This document shows, in pieces, positions 9,074 to 17,875 of a stretch of DNA of 49,969 nt (position 1 is the first letter of the stretch; each line of letters starts with the position of its first letter). A program made the translations under genes and the position numbers. The stretch comes from Pseudomonas sp. Root562. GTDB taxonomy: Bacteria; Pseudomonadota; Gammaproteobacteria; Pseudomonadales; Pseudomonadaceae. Below the pieces are notes generated by a model. It searched no databases and was not told the DNA's origin. It saw only the letters and a program-made list of their open reading frames with translations. The stretch covers positions 1,751 to 51,719 of the forward strand of contig NZ_LMGK01000013.1 in the NCBI RefSeq assembly GCF_001427125.1, written 5' to 3'.

Positions 9074-9100
9074 AGCCCAATCCGAAAGATTGGGCTTTCT
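9074..9100 (+). terminator. Rho-independent terminator after the VOC gene
   Basis: AGCCCAATC-CGAAA-GATTGGGCT followed by TTCT: a perfect 9-bp stem with a five-base loop, 38 bases after the VOC stop codon. Confidence 0.85.
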
Positions 9101-9361
9101 GGCAACTCCTCGCCTGTCTGCTACCGTCAACAAAACGGTCTTCCCGATATCGAAAATGTTCGGATAAGACCGGTTCAGACGTGTCGCATAACCTTTCGTC
9201 GCAAAGCAAAACGCTGGGCGCAATACACAGCCTTGTCTGGCTTGCGGCTTGCACAGGCCGAGCGTAGCTGCCCAGGAGTGACATAATTCTGACACGGCAG
9301 CACCTCAAACTAACGCTTAAGGACTCCAGCGAAACGCTTGGTCAGTCACCGGAGATGTAAC
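9101..9361. other. Non-coding stretch before a possible small gene
   Basis: After the terminator there is no convincing frame up to the GTG at 9362; the apparent frames here lack ribosome-binding sites and family features. I see no repeat, RNA gene or clear promoter box. The stretch presumably carries the promoter for the small frame that follows. Confidence 0.4.
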
Positions 9362-9571
9362 GTGTCAACTCTCAATGAAATCGCAGCGAACCACGCGAGA
9401 ATGGCCAAGGCAAAAGAGTTGGAGGCGACCGGTTTGGGCGAGCGACAGCTTCAAATAGTGGGCAGTTTTGAAATCCCCTCAATGGATCATCAACAACCGG
9501 TGGTGCCGTTGCACCTTGTAGCGGGCGCTCAGGAAAACATCCCTGGCCAGGCTGTTGGCTATCTGATCTGA
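9362..9571 (+). CDS. Possible small protein, GTG start
   Basis: A 69-residue frame opening with GTG (VSTLNEIAANHARMAKAKEL) and preceded by GGAG seven bases upstream. The first half looks helical and charged, the second half (IPSMDHQQPVVPLHLVAG) extended. No signal peptide or family is recognised. The ribosome-binding site supports a real gene, but the short length and lack of recognisable homology leave it uncertain. It precedes the PPIase/HupE/DUF3604 unit by 180 bp. Confidence 0.35.
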   Translation: MSTLNEIAANHARMAKAKELEATGLGERQLQIVGSFEIPSMDHQQPVVPLHLVAGAQENIPGQAVGYLI

Positions 9572-9750
9572 CGCAACGTGAGGCAAGGGCCGTGCGGCGT
9601 AGAACTGCACCGCCCTGCGGGAATGGTTTAATCCAATTGCGACTAATGCTTAGCGCTTATCGTGATTAACCTCGGTGGAAAGTTCCGGCCCAACAGCAAT
9701 ACTCCACTCTGATTCGAAAACCATTCGAGTATGGCGTGGGGCAATAAGTC

Positions 9751-10662
9751 ATGAACTTGACCGTCTCCGATCCGAAACAGTCTCGATTTTCGTTAGTCAG
9801 GCGATGCCTTCGCCAACCATTAGTGCATTTTTTACTGGCCGGTTTTGCACTCTTCATGCTGTACGGCGGTTTACAGCGTTCAACCGTCAATCAAGATCCG
9901 CAACGCATCGAAATCACCCCTGAAGTTGTTCAGCGCATCGCCATTTCCTGGCTGGCGCGCTGGCAGCGCTCTCCCTCGGAACTGCAAATGCAGGGTCTGG
10001 TTGATGAATATGTGAAAGAGGAAATCCTCTATCGCGAAGCCCTGAAGCTTGGTCTGGATAAAGACGACACCATTATTCGACGCCGATTGGCGCAAAAAAT
10101 GGATTTCCTTGCCGAAGATGTTGCGTCGCTTCGCGAACCTGCGCCTGGTGTACTTGAAACCTGGTACCAACAGCATCAAGAGCAATACGCCCCCCCACCT
10201 CTTGCAACTTTCCACCATGTGTTTTTTGCTGCGGACAAGCGCGGTGCCACTGCGCAAGCCGACGCTATGGCCGCCTTGAATAGTCTGGCAGACAAGAACA
10301 GCGGTACAGGCGATGAGTTCTTGTTCAAAAACGCCTACACAGAGCAATCACAGGATCAGGTGGCGCGGGTATTCGGCTCAACCTTCGCCCTTTCATTGTT
10401 CAAGCAAACGCCCGGACGTTGGGTCGGGCCTGTGGAATCCGGGTTCGGCTGGCATCTGTTGTGGATCGATGCGCTGGCCACACCAGCGGCACCGCCCTTC
10501 GAAACCGTGGCGCAGCAGGTCAAGTCCGATTGGCTGTCGGAGCAACGCAGCGCATCCAAGCGCAGCAGTTTCGACGCGCTGAAGGCACGTTACGAAGTGG
10601 TAATGATGGTTCCCGCAGCGGACGGTGCGATTGCCGCCACGCAAGCCGAGCGCCAGCAATAA
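9751..10662 (+). CDS. Membrane-anchored PpiC-type peptidyl-prolyl isomerase
   Basis: A 303-residue protein with one N-terminal membrane anchor (about residues 24-43, LVHFLLAGFALFMLYGG). A helical SurA/PpiD-like chaperone region follows (EYVKEEILYREALKLGLDKDD), then a parvulin domain (from PPPLATFHHVFFAAD to PVESGFGWHLLWID). The orientation places the isomerase in the periplasm, where it would help fold secreted proteins. It overlaps the HupE-like gene by one base (TAATG), and a DUF3604 gene follows, so its client is probably a product of this unit. Confidence 0.88.
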   Translation: MNLTVSDPKQSRFSLVRRCLRQPLVHFLLAGFALFMLYGGLQRSTVNQDPQRIEITPEVVQRIAISWLARWQRSPSELQMQGLVDEYVKEEILYREALKLGLDKDDTIIRRRLAQKMDFLAEDVASLREPAPGVLETWYQQHQEQYAPPPLATFHHVFFAADKRGATAQADAMAALNSLADKNSGTGDEFLFKNAYTEQSQDQVARVFGSTFALSLFKQTPGRWVGPVESGFGWHLLWIDALATPAAPPFETVAQQVKSDWLSEQRSASKRSSFDALKARYEVVMMVPAADGAIAATQAERQQ

Positions 10663-11660
10663 TGAAGCGCAAGGTCTGGCTGCTGTTGCTGCTCTGGTTC
10701 ATGGGCCTGACCGCGATCGCCCATGAGTCGCGCCCCGCGTACCTGGAGCTCAATGAAACGGCCATCGGACGCTATGACGTGCTGTGGCGCACACCGGTGC
10801 TTTCAGGCATGCGATTGCCCATTGCATTGCGCTTTGCCGAAGGGATGCGCACCGTCGTCGAACCCGTGGAAAGCCAGCTCAACGACTCACTGATCGAACG
10901 TCGGATCATCGATACCGGCCAATCGGGACTGGTCGGGCAGCGCATCGAATTCATAGGCCTGCAAGCGAGCATTACCGATGTGCTGGTGCGTGTCTCGCGC
11001 CTGGACGGCAGTCAGACGACCACCCTTGTCCACCCTGCCCGGCCCTGGATAGAAATCGCCGCCTCGCCGGGGGCGTTTTCCGTGGCCGGTGCCTTTCTGG
11101 TGCATGGCATCCAGCACATTCTTGGAGGCTTTGATCACCTGCTATTCGTCTTCGGCCTCCTGTTGCTGGTGGGCAATGGCTGGATGCTGGTCAAGACCAT
11201 CACCGCGTTCACCCTCGCCCACTCCATCACCCTGGCCCTTGCAGCGTTGGATGCGGTGCGGCTTCCCGGCCCACCCGTGGAGGCGACCATTGCCCTGAGC
11301 ATTCTGTTGCTGGCAGTGGAGATAGCCCGCAAAAACCGCGGTGACGTCAGCTTCACCCTCCAATGGCCATGGGTGGTGGCGTTCTGTTTTGGCTTGCTGC
11401 ATGGCTTTGGTTTTGCCGGTGCGCTGACGCAAATCGGTTTGCCCCAACGCGACCTGCCGCTGGCCCTGTTCACGTTCAATGTCGGCGTCGAAATCGGTCA
11501 GTTGATGTTTGTCGCCGCCGTGCTGTGCCTGCGAGCGTTGTTGTTGCGTTGTCGGCTACCACAGCCCGGCCTCCGGTATGCCCGACCGATGGCTGCTTAC
11601 GGTTTGGGTACGCTGGCTGCCTTTTGGTTTTTTGAGCGTGTCTCGAGTTTCTGGGCCTGA
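10662..11660 (+). CDS. HupE/UreJ-family membrane protein
   Basis: A 332-residue protein. Residues 1-20 are a signal peptide, followed by a periplasmic domain of about 120 residues (ESRPAYLELNETAIGRYDVLWR). A C-terminal membrane domain of about six helices carries histidine motifs: HGIQHILGGFDHLLF, TLAHSITLALAAL and GLLHGFGFAGAL. These histidine-rich helices are the hallmark of the HupE/UreJ_2 family, related to nickel/cobalt permeases, although a transported metal has not been shown for this branch. Translation is coupled to the upstream isomerase gene (TAATG). Confidence 0.88.
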   Translation: MKRKVWLLLLLWFMGLTAIAHESRPAYLELNETAIGRYDVLWRTPVLSGMRLPIALRFAEGMRTVVEPVESQLNDSLIERRIIDTGQSGLVGQRIEFIGLQASITDVLVRVSRLDGSQTTTLVHPARPWIEIAASPGAFSVAGAFLVHGIQHILGGFDHLLFVFGLLLLVGNGWMLVKTITAFTLAHSITLALAALDAVRLPGPPVEATIALSILLLAVEIARKNRGDVSFTLQWPWVVAFCFGLLHGFGFAGALTQIGLPQRDLPLALFTFNVGVEIGQLMFVAAVLCLRALLLRCRLPQPGLRYARPMAAYGLGTLAAFWFFERVSSFWA

Positions 11661-11699
11661 ACCCAGCACTGTTACTGCCGTATTGCGGAGACGTGGAAT

Positions 11700-13916
11700 A
11701 TGCAAACCCTATCCTGCTTTATCACACCGTCACTGCTGGGTTGTGCCTTGCTGGCTGTCGGCCCCATGGCAATGGCAGAGGGCAACCCGGATCGCGAGGT
11801 TTACTTTGGCCAGACGCATTCGCACACCTCCTGGTCAATCGATGCCTACCTGATCGGCAATCATCAGGTCGATCCCGAGCAAGCCTACCAATACTCGTTG
11901 GGCATGCCGGTCAAGCATCCGATGGGGTTTGAAGTCCAGCTCAAGGGCCGACCGCTGGATTTCCATGGCGTGACCGATCATTCGGAATACGTTGGCGTGA
12001 TCGCCCTGGCCAACGATCCCAAGTCAGACTTCAGCAAACAGCCGATCGCGCAAAAACTGATCGCCAGGACACCAGAGGAATTCAACCGGGTGTTCAAGTG
12101 GATTGCCGGGAGCTTGAGCCACCCGATCAAGGAACTGATTGATCCGAAAGTGGCCGGCAACATCTGGCGGCAGAACATCGCCATTGCCGATAAGTACTAT
12201 AAACCCGGCAAGTTCACCACCTTCGTCGCCTATGAATGGACCTCGGCCCCCAACAATCAGAACATGCACCGCAACGTGTTTTTCCGTGATTCGAAGAAGG
12301 TGCCGGACTTGCCCTTCACGGCCCTCGACTCGGACAAACCGGAGGATTTGTGGGGCTGGATGGACGATCAGCGCAAAAAGGGCAACGAAGTACTGGCGAT
12401 CTCCCACAACGCCAACCTCAGCAACGGCTTGATGTTTGCGGTGGATGTCGATGACCGTGGTCGCCCCATCGATGCGGCTTGGGCCGAAACGCGAATGCGC
12501 AATGAATCCCTCACCGAAATCCACCAGGTCAAGGGCACCTCCGAAACCCACCCTGAGCTGTCGCCGACCGATGAATTCGCCAATTACGAGATCATGAGTT
12601 TCTTGCTTGGCGTCGACAACAGCACGTCGAAAATCAATGGCAGTTACATCAGGCAAGCCTGGCAAAACGGCATGGCCCTGCAGGAGTCTCGCGGATACAA
12701 CCCTTATAAAATGGGCGTGGTGGGTGCCAGCGACTCGCATAACGGGGTCATCCCTTATTTGCAGAACAACAATTTCGGTTCCCACGGTTTCACCGACAGC
12801 ACACCGGCGGCACGTCTTTCCGGCAAAGCCAATTCGGGCATGGTGGCATTGCAAACCAGCACCTCGGGTCTGGCTGGCGTATGGGCTGAAGAAAACACCC
12901 GTGAATCGATTTTCGATGCCATGAAGCGTAAAGAAGTCTACGGCACCAGCGGCGTGCGAATTCCCGTGCGCCTGTTTGGTGGCTGGGGCTTCGACAATAA
13001 TGTGTGGAACGAAAAGGACTGGGTGCATGCCGCTTACGCCAGGGGCGTACCCATGGGCGCTGACTTGCCGGCGAAACCGGGTAAACAGGCACCCTCCTTC
13101 GTGGTATGGGCGGTCAAGGATGCCGACGATGGCAACCTCGACCGCATCCAGATCATCAAGGGCTGGACCAAAAACGGCCAGACCTTCGAGAAGATCTACG
13201 ACGTCGCCTGGGCCGGCGATCGCCAGCCGGACTCGATCACTGGCAAAGTCCCTGCGGTGGGGTCCACGGTCGATGTCTCCAAGGCAACTTACTCCAACAC
13301 CATCGGTGCCACGGAGCTGAAAAAAGTCTGGGTCGATCCGGATTTCGATCCGGCTCAGCACGCGTTCTACTACGCCCGCGTGCTACAGATTCCAACACCG
13401 CGCTGGAGCACCTACGACGCGGCCAAACTGCAAGTACCGCCACCGGCCGACGTCGCGCCAACCGTCCAGGAGCGCGCGTGGACTTCACCGATCTGGTACT
13501 CGCCGTCAGCCGAGGACAGCAAATCCGCGGTGGCTGGCAAAACCATCGAGCAACTGAAAACCGAAGGCGCCAAAGCCCTCACCAACGAGCAGTTGCAAGC
13601 TTTCGTGGTGGGAAAAACCATCAAGGTACGCAATACCGTCACCGGCCAGACATTCGAGATCGTCTACGGCACAGACGGCCAACGCCTGGTCGCCAGCGTC
13701 GATGGCAAGCCGCCCACAGAGGGGGAATACCTGAACATGCTGCATGGCGGTCAATTCGGCGTGCCGGCCAAATACGAAATCAAGGACGGGCATCTGCTGA
13801 CGACCCTCGGCGGCGCGCCCTTCGAGGCCACGGTATTCGAGCAAAACGGCCGCTATGTGGCGGCTCGCAGCAACGAGTTCGGTTATGTGAATTATGAGGT
13901 TGAAGAGATGAAATAG
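11700..13916 (+). CDS. Secreted DUF3604 protein with PHP-like metal-ligand motifs
   Basis: A 738-residue protein with a signal peptide (about 1-26, ending AMA|EGN), so periplasmic or secreted. DUF3604 core motifs are FGQTHSHTSW (His40, His42), FHGVTDHSEY (Asp93, His94), a glutamate in VAYEWTS (Glu179), LAISHNAN (His236), TEIHQVKG, and GASDSHNG (Asp344, His346). This order of H-x-H, D-H, E, H and D-x-H resembles the PHP-type amidohydrolase/phosphoesterase fold, suggesting a metal-dependent hydrolase; the substrate is unknown. The start follows GCGGAGACG. It lies 39 bp after the HupE-like gene, which may load metal, while the isomerase may assist folding (inference). Confidence 0.9.
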   Translation: MQTLSCFITPSLLGCALLAVGPMAMAEGNPDREVYFGQTHSHTSWSIDAYLIGNHQVDPEQAYQYSLGMPVKHPMGFEVQLKGRPLDFHGVTDHSEYVGVIALANDPKSDFSKQPIAQKLIARTPEEFNRVFKWIAGSLSHPIKELIDPKVAGNIWRQNIAIADKYYKPGKFTTFVAYEWTSAPNNQNMHRNVFFRDSKKVPDLPFTALDSDKPEDLWGWMDDQRKKGNEVLAISHNANLSNGLMFAVDVDDRGRPIDAAWAETRMRNESLTEIHQVKGTSETHPELSPTDEFANYEIMSFLLGVDNSTSKINGSYIRQAWQNGMALQESRGYNPYKMGVVGASDSHNGVIPYLQNNNFGSHGFTDSTPAARLSGKANSGMVALQTSTSGLAGVWAEENTRESIFDAMKRKEVYGTSGVRIPVRLFGGWGFDNNVWNEKDWVHAAYARGVPMGADLPAKPGKQAPSFVVWAVKDADDGNLDRIQIIKGWTKNGQTFEKIYDVAWAGDRQPDSITGKVPAVGSTVDVSKATYSNTIGATELKKVWVDPDFDPAQHAFYYARVLQIPTPRWSTYDAAKLQVPPPADVAPTVQERAWTSPIWYSPSAEDSKSAVAGKTIEQLKTEGAKALTNEQLQAFVVGKTIKVRNTVTGQTFEIVYGTDGQRLVASVDGKPPTEGEYLNMLHGGQFGVPAKYEIKDGHLLTTLGGAPFEATVFEQNGRYVAARSNEFGYVNYEVEEMK

Positions 13917-13974
13917 CGCCACGGGATTTCAGTGTTGGTCGCTCTGGACATAGATGGAATTGAACGCACAAGAG

Positions 13975-13992
13975 TGCCCGCGAGTGCGGGCA
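13975..13992. terminator. Hairpin between convergent genes, weak terminator candidate
   Basis: TGCCCGC-GAGT-GCGGGCA lies between the DUF3604 stop and the convergent epimerase stop. The 7-bp stem is perfect, but neither side has a clear T-run, so termination is only plausible. Confidence 0.4.
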
Positions 13993-14028
13993 ATCGGTGT
14001 ATTTCGAGCTTGCTTGGTCAGGCTGCGT

Positions 14029-15006
14029 TCACACCTGGTAATAGCTGCGATACCAGCTCACAAATTGCGCCACACCGGCTTCAACCTCCACTTGCGGAGA
14101 AAACCCGACCCAGTCTGCCAGCGCCGAAACATCAGCCCAGGTTTTGACGACATCGCCGGCCTGCATCGGCACGAAGTTGCGCTGAGCGTGTATGCCCAGT
14201 GCCGCTTCCAGGCAATCGACAAAATCCAGCAGGGCCATTGGCATGCCACGCCCTATGTTGAAAAGCCGGTTGACGCCCTCCCCCTGTTTGTCCGGCACCG
14301 GCGGCTTCGGACACAGGCGGACAATGCTTTCGACAATATCGTCTATGTAGGTGAAATCCCGAGCCATCTGGCCATGATTGTAAATATCGATCGGCTGACC
14401 CTGGAGGATCGCTTGCGTGAACTTGAACAACGCCATGTCCGGCCGGCCCCAAGGCCCGTAAACGGTAAAAAAACGCAACCCGCTGGCCTTCAGACCGTAC
14501 AGATGACAATAGCTGCAGGCGAGCAACTCATTGGCGCGCTTGGTCGCGGCATACAGGGAAACCGGCTGCTCGACCGCGTCATCGACACTAAATGGCAACT
14601 TGCTGTTGTCGCCGTACACAGAACTGCTCGACGCGTAGATCAGGTGTGCGGGCCGATAGTGTCGACAGGCTTCCAGCACATTGAGAAACCCGACCAGATT
14701 CGATTGCGCATAGGCATCCGGATTGTCCAGTGAGTAGCGAACCCCCGCCTGAGCGGCCAAGTGCACAACCTCGGTAAAACCGTGCTGTTTAAATAGAGCC
14801 ATCAAGGCCGACTTGTCGACAATGTCCATCTTCTGAAAACGGAAATTGCTCAGCTCACTCAGTTGCTTGAGTCGGGCGAGTTTCAATTCCACGCTGTAAT
14901 AGTCGTTGAGGTTGTCGATACCGACAACTTCAAGACCGTCCCGGCACAACCGTTTGGCGGTGTGATACCCGATGAAGCCTGCAGCGCCAGTCACAAGAAT
15001 CGTCAT
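14029..15006 (-). CDS. UDP-glucuronate 4-epimerase (NAD-dependent epimerase)
   Basis: A 325-residue extended short-chain dehydrogenase. The NAD loop is TGAAGFIGYH (6-15), the active site has SSSSVYG (126-132) and YAATK (Tyr152, Lys156). The segment IDNLNDYYSVELKLARL is typical of UDP-glucuronate 4-epimerases of capsule loci (WbnB/LspL type), which make UDP-galacturonate. It is transcribed away from the polysaccharide operon across a 611-bp regulatory region. With the UDP-glucose dehydrogenase encoded at 21782 it would form a two-step route UDP-Glc to UDP-GlcA to UDP-GalA. Confidence 0.9.
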   Translation of the reverse strand: MTILVTGAAGFIGYHTAKRLCRDGLEVVGIDNLNDYYSVELKLARLKQLSELSNFRFQKMDIVDKSALMALFKQHGFTEVVHLAAQAGVRYSLDNPDAYAQSNLVGFLNVLEACRHYRPAHLIYASSSSVYGDNSKLPFSVDDAVEQPVSLYAATKRANELLACSYCHLYGLKASGLRFFTVYGPWGRPDMALFKFTQAILQGQPIDIYNHGQMARDFTYIDDIVESIVRLCPKPPVPDKQGEGVNRLFNIGRGMPMALLDFVDCLEAALGIHAQRNFVPMQAGDVVKTWADVSALADWVGFSPQVEVEAGVAQFVSWYRSYYQV

Positions 15007-15249
15007 GATCTCTGCCCGCGTGTTATTCCCATGGCCGTTACTTATAGCCTTGCTTTATTTCAGGGTCCAGATTCAATAACCAGCCCCACTATTGGGTAAT
15101 TGCCTCTGAACCCCTCATGCAGCACACGACTATAAGCATCAAAAAAAGTTTAATCCGTTCGGCCGAAATATAAACACATTACAAAACAACAGGTTAAGCA
15201 ACACCCTTTGAACTATTGGATAGAAGGCATGTTTTTTGACAAGGAACGT

Positions 15250-15278
15250 TTGACATGCTGTCGAGACTGGTCAATAAC
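15250..15278 (+). promoter_or_regulatory. Candidate sigma-70 promoter of the polysaccharide operon
   Basis: TTGACA (15250-15255), 17 bases, then AATAAC (15273-15278). The -35 box is a perfect consensus and the -10 matches 4 of 6. Transcription would begin near 15285, about 100 bases upstream of the ops-like element. No -24/-12 or AlgU-type boxes were evident. Confidence 0.45.
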
Positions 15279-15384
15279 TACACAGGTCTGATAAACCAGA
15301 ATACGAGTGCAGTTTGTACGCTTATTTCTGTTGATCGGGCGCCATCAGTTTTTTCTGTTTTTCAATGATCCTTGGTAAGGACCG

Positions 15385-15395
15385 TGCGGTAGCTT
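15385..15395 (+). promoter_or_regulatory. ops-like element in the operon leader
   Basis: TGCGGTAGCTT matches the ops consensus GGCGGTAGNNT of RfaH-controlled operons at every specified base but the first. It lies in the untranslated leader, 223 bases before an RfaH-family gene and in the sense orientation. The GCGGTAGC core also occurs at 5773 and 37359, so the sequence alone is not rare; its placement is the argument. Confidence 0.5.
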
Positions 15396-15617
15396 TGCCT
15401 ATCGAAAACTGCCTGATGGTTATGCCTAACAAGCTGTCAGATATAACGCCAATCCAGTTACCTTCACTGTTACGCCGATGAAACATATTGTGATTCATTA
15501 TTGAAACACACTTATGGACATCAAATAAAAACAACAACTCTGCCTGACTTGATAACTTCTCGGACTCAGTAGAGCCACTGCCTGCCTAAACTTTCGATAT
15601 TGACGGAGTTTACCAGC

Positions 15618-16154
15618 ATGCCCGCAATTAGCTCCGATCGTTCCAACTGGTACCTGTTGCAATGCAAGCCTCACCAGGACGAACGCGCCCACCTCAATCT
15701 GCTTCAACAGAATTATGCCGTTTTTCATCCCCAGCTTTTGAGGGATCGCGTCATTCGCGGCAAACAACAACGGGTTCGGGAGTCCCTCTTTCCCGGGTAC
15801 CTGTTCATCCATCTTGGCGGGAACGACAACTGGTCGCCCATTCGCTCTACCCGTGGCGTCAGTCGTTTCGTCGAATTCAATCATGGTCCTGCGACGGTGC
15901 CCGAGAACGTCATCGAGCACCTGCGTGCGCGCTGCTTTGAATCATCGTTAACCCCTGATGACCCGCCCCTGACACCCGGCGACCACCTGCAAATAATTCG
16001 CGGGCCACTGTCAACACTCGAGGGGGTTTTCATCACATCGCACGGGGCTGAGCGCGTCATGATCCTGCTTCAATTTCTGAACCGGAATCAAACGATCTGC
16101 ATGCCACTCCGTGACCTCGAACGTCAGCTATCCTCGATTCACCCCAATATCTGA
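15618..16154 (+). CDS. rfaH: RfaH-family transcription antiterminator
   Basis: A 178-residue NusG paralogue. The N-terminal domain shows the RfaH pattern: NWYLLQCKPHQDERA, VIRGKQQRV, ESLFPGYLFIHL (55-66), STRGVSRFVEF (78-88) and PATVPENVI (91-99). The C-terminal KOW domain is at about 118-172 (LTPGDHLQIIRGPLSTLEGV). RfaH proteins join RNA polymerase paused at ops elements and prevent termination across long operons. Here it is the first gene of a polysaccharide operon of about 17 kb and lies downstream of an ops-like site, so it probably drives its own operon. ATG 15618 with GGAG ten bases upstream is preferred to the TTG at 15600. Confidence 0.9.
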   Translation: MPAISSDRSNWYLLQCKPHQDERAHLNLLQQNYAVFHPQLLRDRVIRGKQQRVRESLFPGYLFIHLGGNDNWSPIRSTRGVSRFVEFNHGPATVPENVIEHLRARCFESSLTPDDPPLTPGDHLQIIRGPLSTLEGVFITSHGAERVMILLQFLNRNQTICMPLRDLERQLSSIHPNI

Positions 16155-16166
16155 CGGAGCCATGAC

Positions 16167-17327
16167 ATGGCCTTGAGTTCACGTTGCCCTTTTGCATTGA
16201 TGATGGTCTCTCTTTACCCAGGAATGGCCTGGAGTCTCGATCCGGCACCGATCAATGTTTACGGATTCGATTTCACGCCGACCTTCCTGGTCGCAGAGAG
16301 CTATGACGATAACTTTCGAGAACTGGAAAACAACACGCAGTCCTCGATGATCACCAAGCTGGTGCCCAACTTCGAGCTCAAGGCTGAAGACCGCAACAGC
16401 GCAACACGACTGATCTGGCAGCCTGCCCGCTACATTTATCACGACGAATCGGATGCCTCTTACACCGCACAACGGCTGCGGGCGGACAGCATCATGGAGT
16501 TCACCGACAGGCACCGCCTGAAACTGGAAGCCGAATACCGCAAGTGGCAGCGCACCGAATCGACCGCGGTCGAAGGTGAAAACGACAAGTTCAACAACAA
16601 ACGGGTGGGCGGTCTTTACACCTATGGCGCCAAAAGCGCGGACAACCAGATCGATTTTGGCGCCAGCTACGCCGAACTGCGTACCGACAACTCCGATGGC
16701 ATCAACGAGGACAAGGAACGCAATACCACTGCACTTACGAGCACCTGGTATCACCGCATCGGCAGCAATACCCGTGGCCTGCTGGAGTATGACTACACCG
16801 ATTTCGACTATCTGGAAACCAACAGCACGCGCAGCAGCCAATCCAACGCGGTATACGCCGGTGCCGTCTGGGACGTCACCGCCAAGACCACCGGTAAAGT
16901 CCGCCTCGGTTACGAGAAAAAAGACTTCGACAACAGCGAATCCAAGGACCTCGACAACCCGACGTGGCAAGTGGACCTGCAATACAAGCCACGCACCTAT
17001 TCAACATTCACCTTTGTCGCCCGCCAGGCACTCGCCGAGGGCGACGATGGCGCCGATGCGGTGAAGTCGACCTTTACCCAGGTCGGTTGGCGCCATGGTT
17101 GGACGGATCGGATCACCACCCTGGCACAGGCCGGATTCGGTCGATATGTCTACGAAGGCCAAAGCCGCACGGACGATTTACAGGACTACAACCTGGCGGT
17201 GATTTATGCGATGCGCCGGTGGCTGGACATCGAGCTCGGCTATCGCTTCCGCGACAACGACTCGGATGCCGACAACGAAAGTTTTACCCGTAACGTGGTT
17301 CAGATCAGCTTCAACGTAAGCCTCTAA
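16167..17327 (+). CDS. Outer-membrane beta-barrel protein of polysaccharide export
   Basis: A 386-residue protein with a signal peptide (about 1-23, GMAWS|LDP). Alternating hydrophobic/polar strands run throughout (FTPTFLVAESYDDNFRE, NTRGLLEYDYTDFDYLE, WLDIELGYRFRDN), and it ends VVQISFNVSL, a typical C-terminal strand. It resembles the EpsL-like barrels (outer membrane beta-barrel protein family 2) of exopolysaccharide clusters. It sits 12 bp after the antiterminator gene and 12 bp before the export gene. Since that export protein is short, this barrel is the likely outer-membrane exit channel (inference). Confidence 0.8.
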   Translation: MALSSRCPFALMMVSLYPGMAWSLDPAPINVYGFDFTPTFLVAESYDDNFRELENNTQSSMITKLVPNFELKAEDRNSATRLIWQPARYIYHDESDASYTAQRLRADSIMEFTDRHRLKLEAEYRKWQRTESTAVEGENDKFNNKRVGGLYTYGAKSADNQIDFGASYAELRTDNSDGINEDKERNTTALTSTWYHRIGSNTRGLLEYDYTDFDYLETNSTRSSQSNAVYAGAVWDVTAKTTGKVRLGYEKKDFDNSESKDLDNPTWQVDLQYKPRTYSTFTFVARQALAEGDDGADAVKSTFTQVGWRHGWTDRITTLAQAGFGRYVYEGQSRTDDLQDYNLAVIYAMRRWLDIELGYRFRDNDSDADNESFTRNVVQISFNVSL

Positions 17328-17339
17328 GAGGGTTTCGTC

Positions 17340-17873
17340 ATGAACATACGCATAGTTGCCTTGTTGTTCGCACTGGCGGTACTACCCAATACGTATGCAG
17401 CAGACCCCGGCACCCAATACAAACTCGCCGCCGGCGATGTCTTGCGCATCATCGTCTTTGGCGAGCCGGAGCTGAGCATGAAAAAAATCCGTCTGAGCGA
17501 TGCCGGCACCTTTTCGTACCCTTTCCTGGGGGAAATTTCCGCGAAGGGACTGACCCCCGGGCAAGTCGAAAAGATCATCGTCGACGGACTCAAGCAAGGC
17601 TATCTGAACGACCCGAAAGTCAGCCTGAGCCAGATCGAATATCGTCCGTTCTATATCAACGGCGAAGTGAAAAAACCCGGCAATTATCCCTTCATACCCG
17701 GGCTCACCCTGGAGAAAGCCATCGCCCTGGGCGGTGGCTTGACCGAACGGGCCTCGATCAAACGCGTGACCATCGTGCGCGGTGATGGCGGCGCCACACT
17801 CACCGATGAAGTCACCCGCAACACCACGATCGGCCCCGGCGATACCATTTCCATTGCACAAGGCTTTTTCTAA
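17340..17873 (+). CDS. Short polysaccharide export protein, Wza/GumB (OPX) family
   Basis: A 177-residue periplasmic protein. The signal peptide is cut by signal peptidase I (NTYA|ADP, after residue 20) with no lipobox. The export domain (YKLAAGDVLRIIVFGEPELS to DPKVSLSQI) is followed by an SLBB domain (PFYINGEVKKPGNYPFIPG to the end). At half the length of Wza it lacks the C-terminal membrane-spanning helix, so it cannot form the outer-membrane pore itself; the barrel encoded just upstream may complete the exit path. Two bases separate it from the co-polymerase gene. Confidence 0.92.
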   Translation: MNIRIVALLFALAVLPNTYAADPGTQYKLAAGDVLRIIVFGEPELSMKKIRLSDAGTFSYPFLGEISAKGLTPGQVEKIIVDGLKQGYLNDPKVSLSQIEYRPFYINGEVKKPGNYPFIPGLTLEKAIALGGGLTERASIKRVTIVRGDGGATLTDEVTRNTTIGPGDTISIAQGFF

Positions 17874-17875
17874 TC

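Larger units (their letters stand above)
15007..15617. promoter_or_regulatory. AT-rich divergent control region and operon leader
   Basis: A 611-bp gap, clearly more AT-rich than its surroundings, between the epimerase start and the rfaH-like start. It contains a perfect TTGACA box and an ops-like element (separate entries), leaving a leader of roughly 330 bases before the first rightward start codon. A minus-strand frame (15322-15498 from its best ATG) lacks a ribosome-binding site and overlaps the ops-like element, so I treat the region as non-coding. Confidence 0.6.

Noticed and set aside
15322..15498. A minus-strand small frame in the polysaccharide leader region
   Set aside because: No ribosome-binding site, weak protein character, and it overlaps the ops-like element of the rightward transcript; more likely leader DNA.
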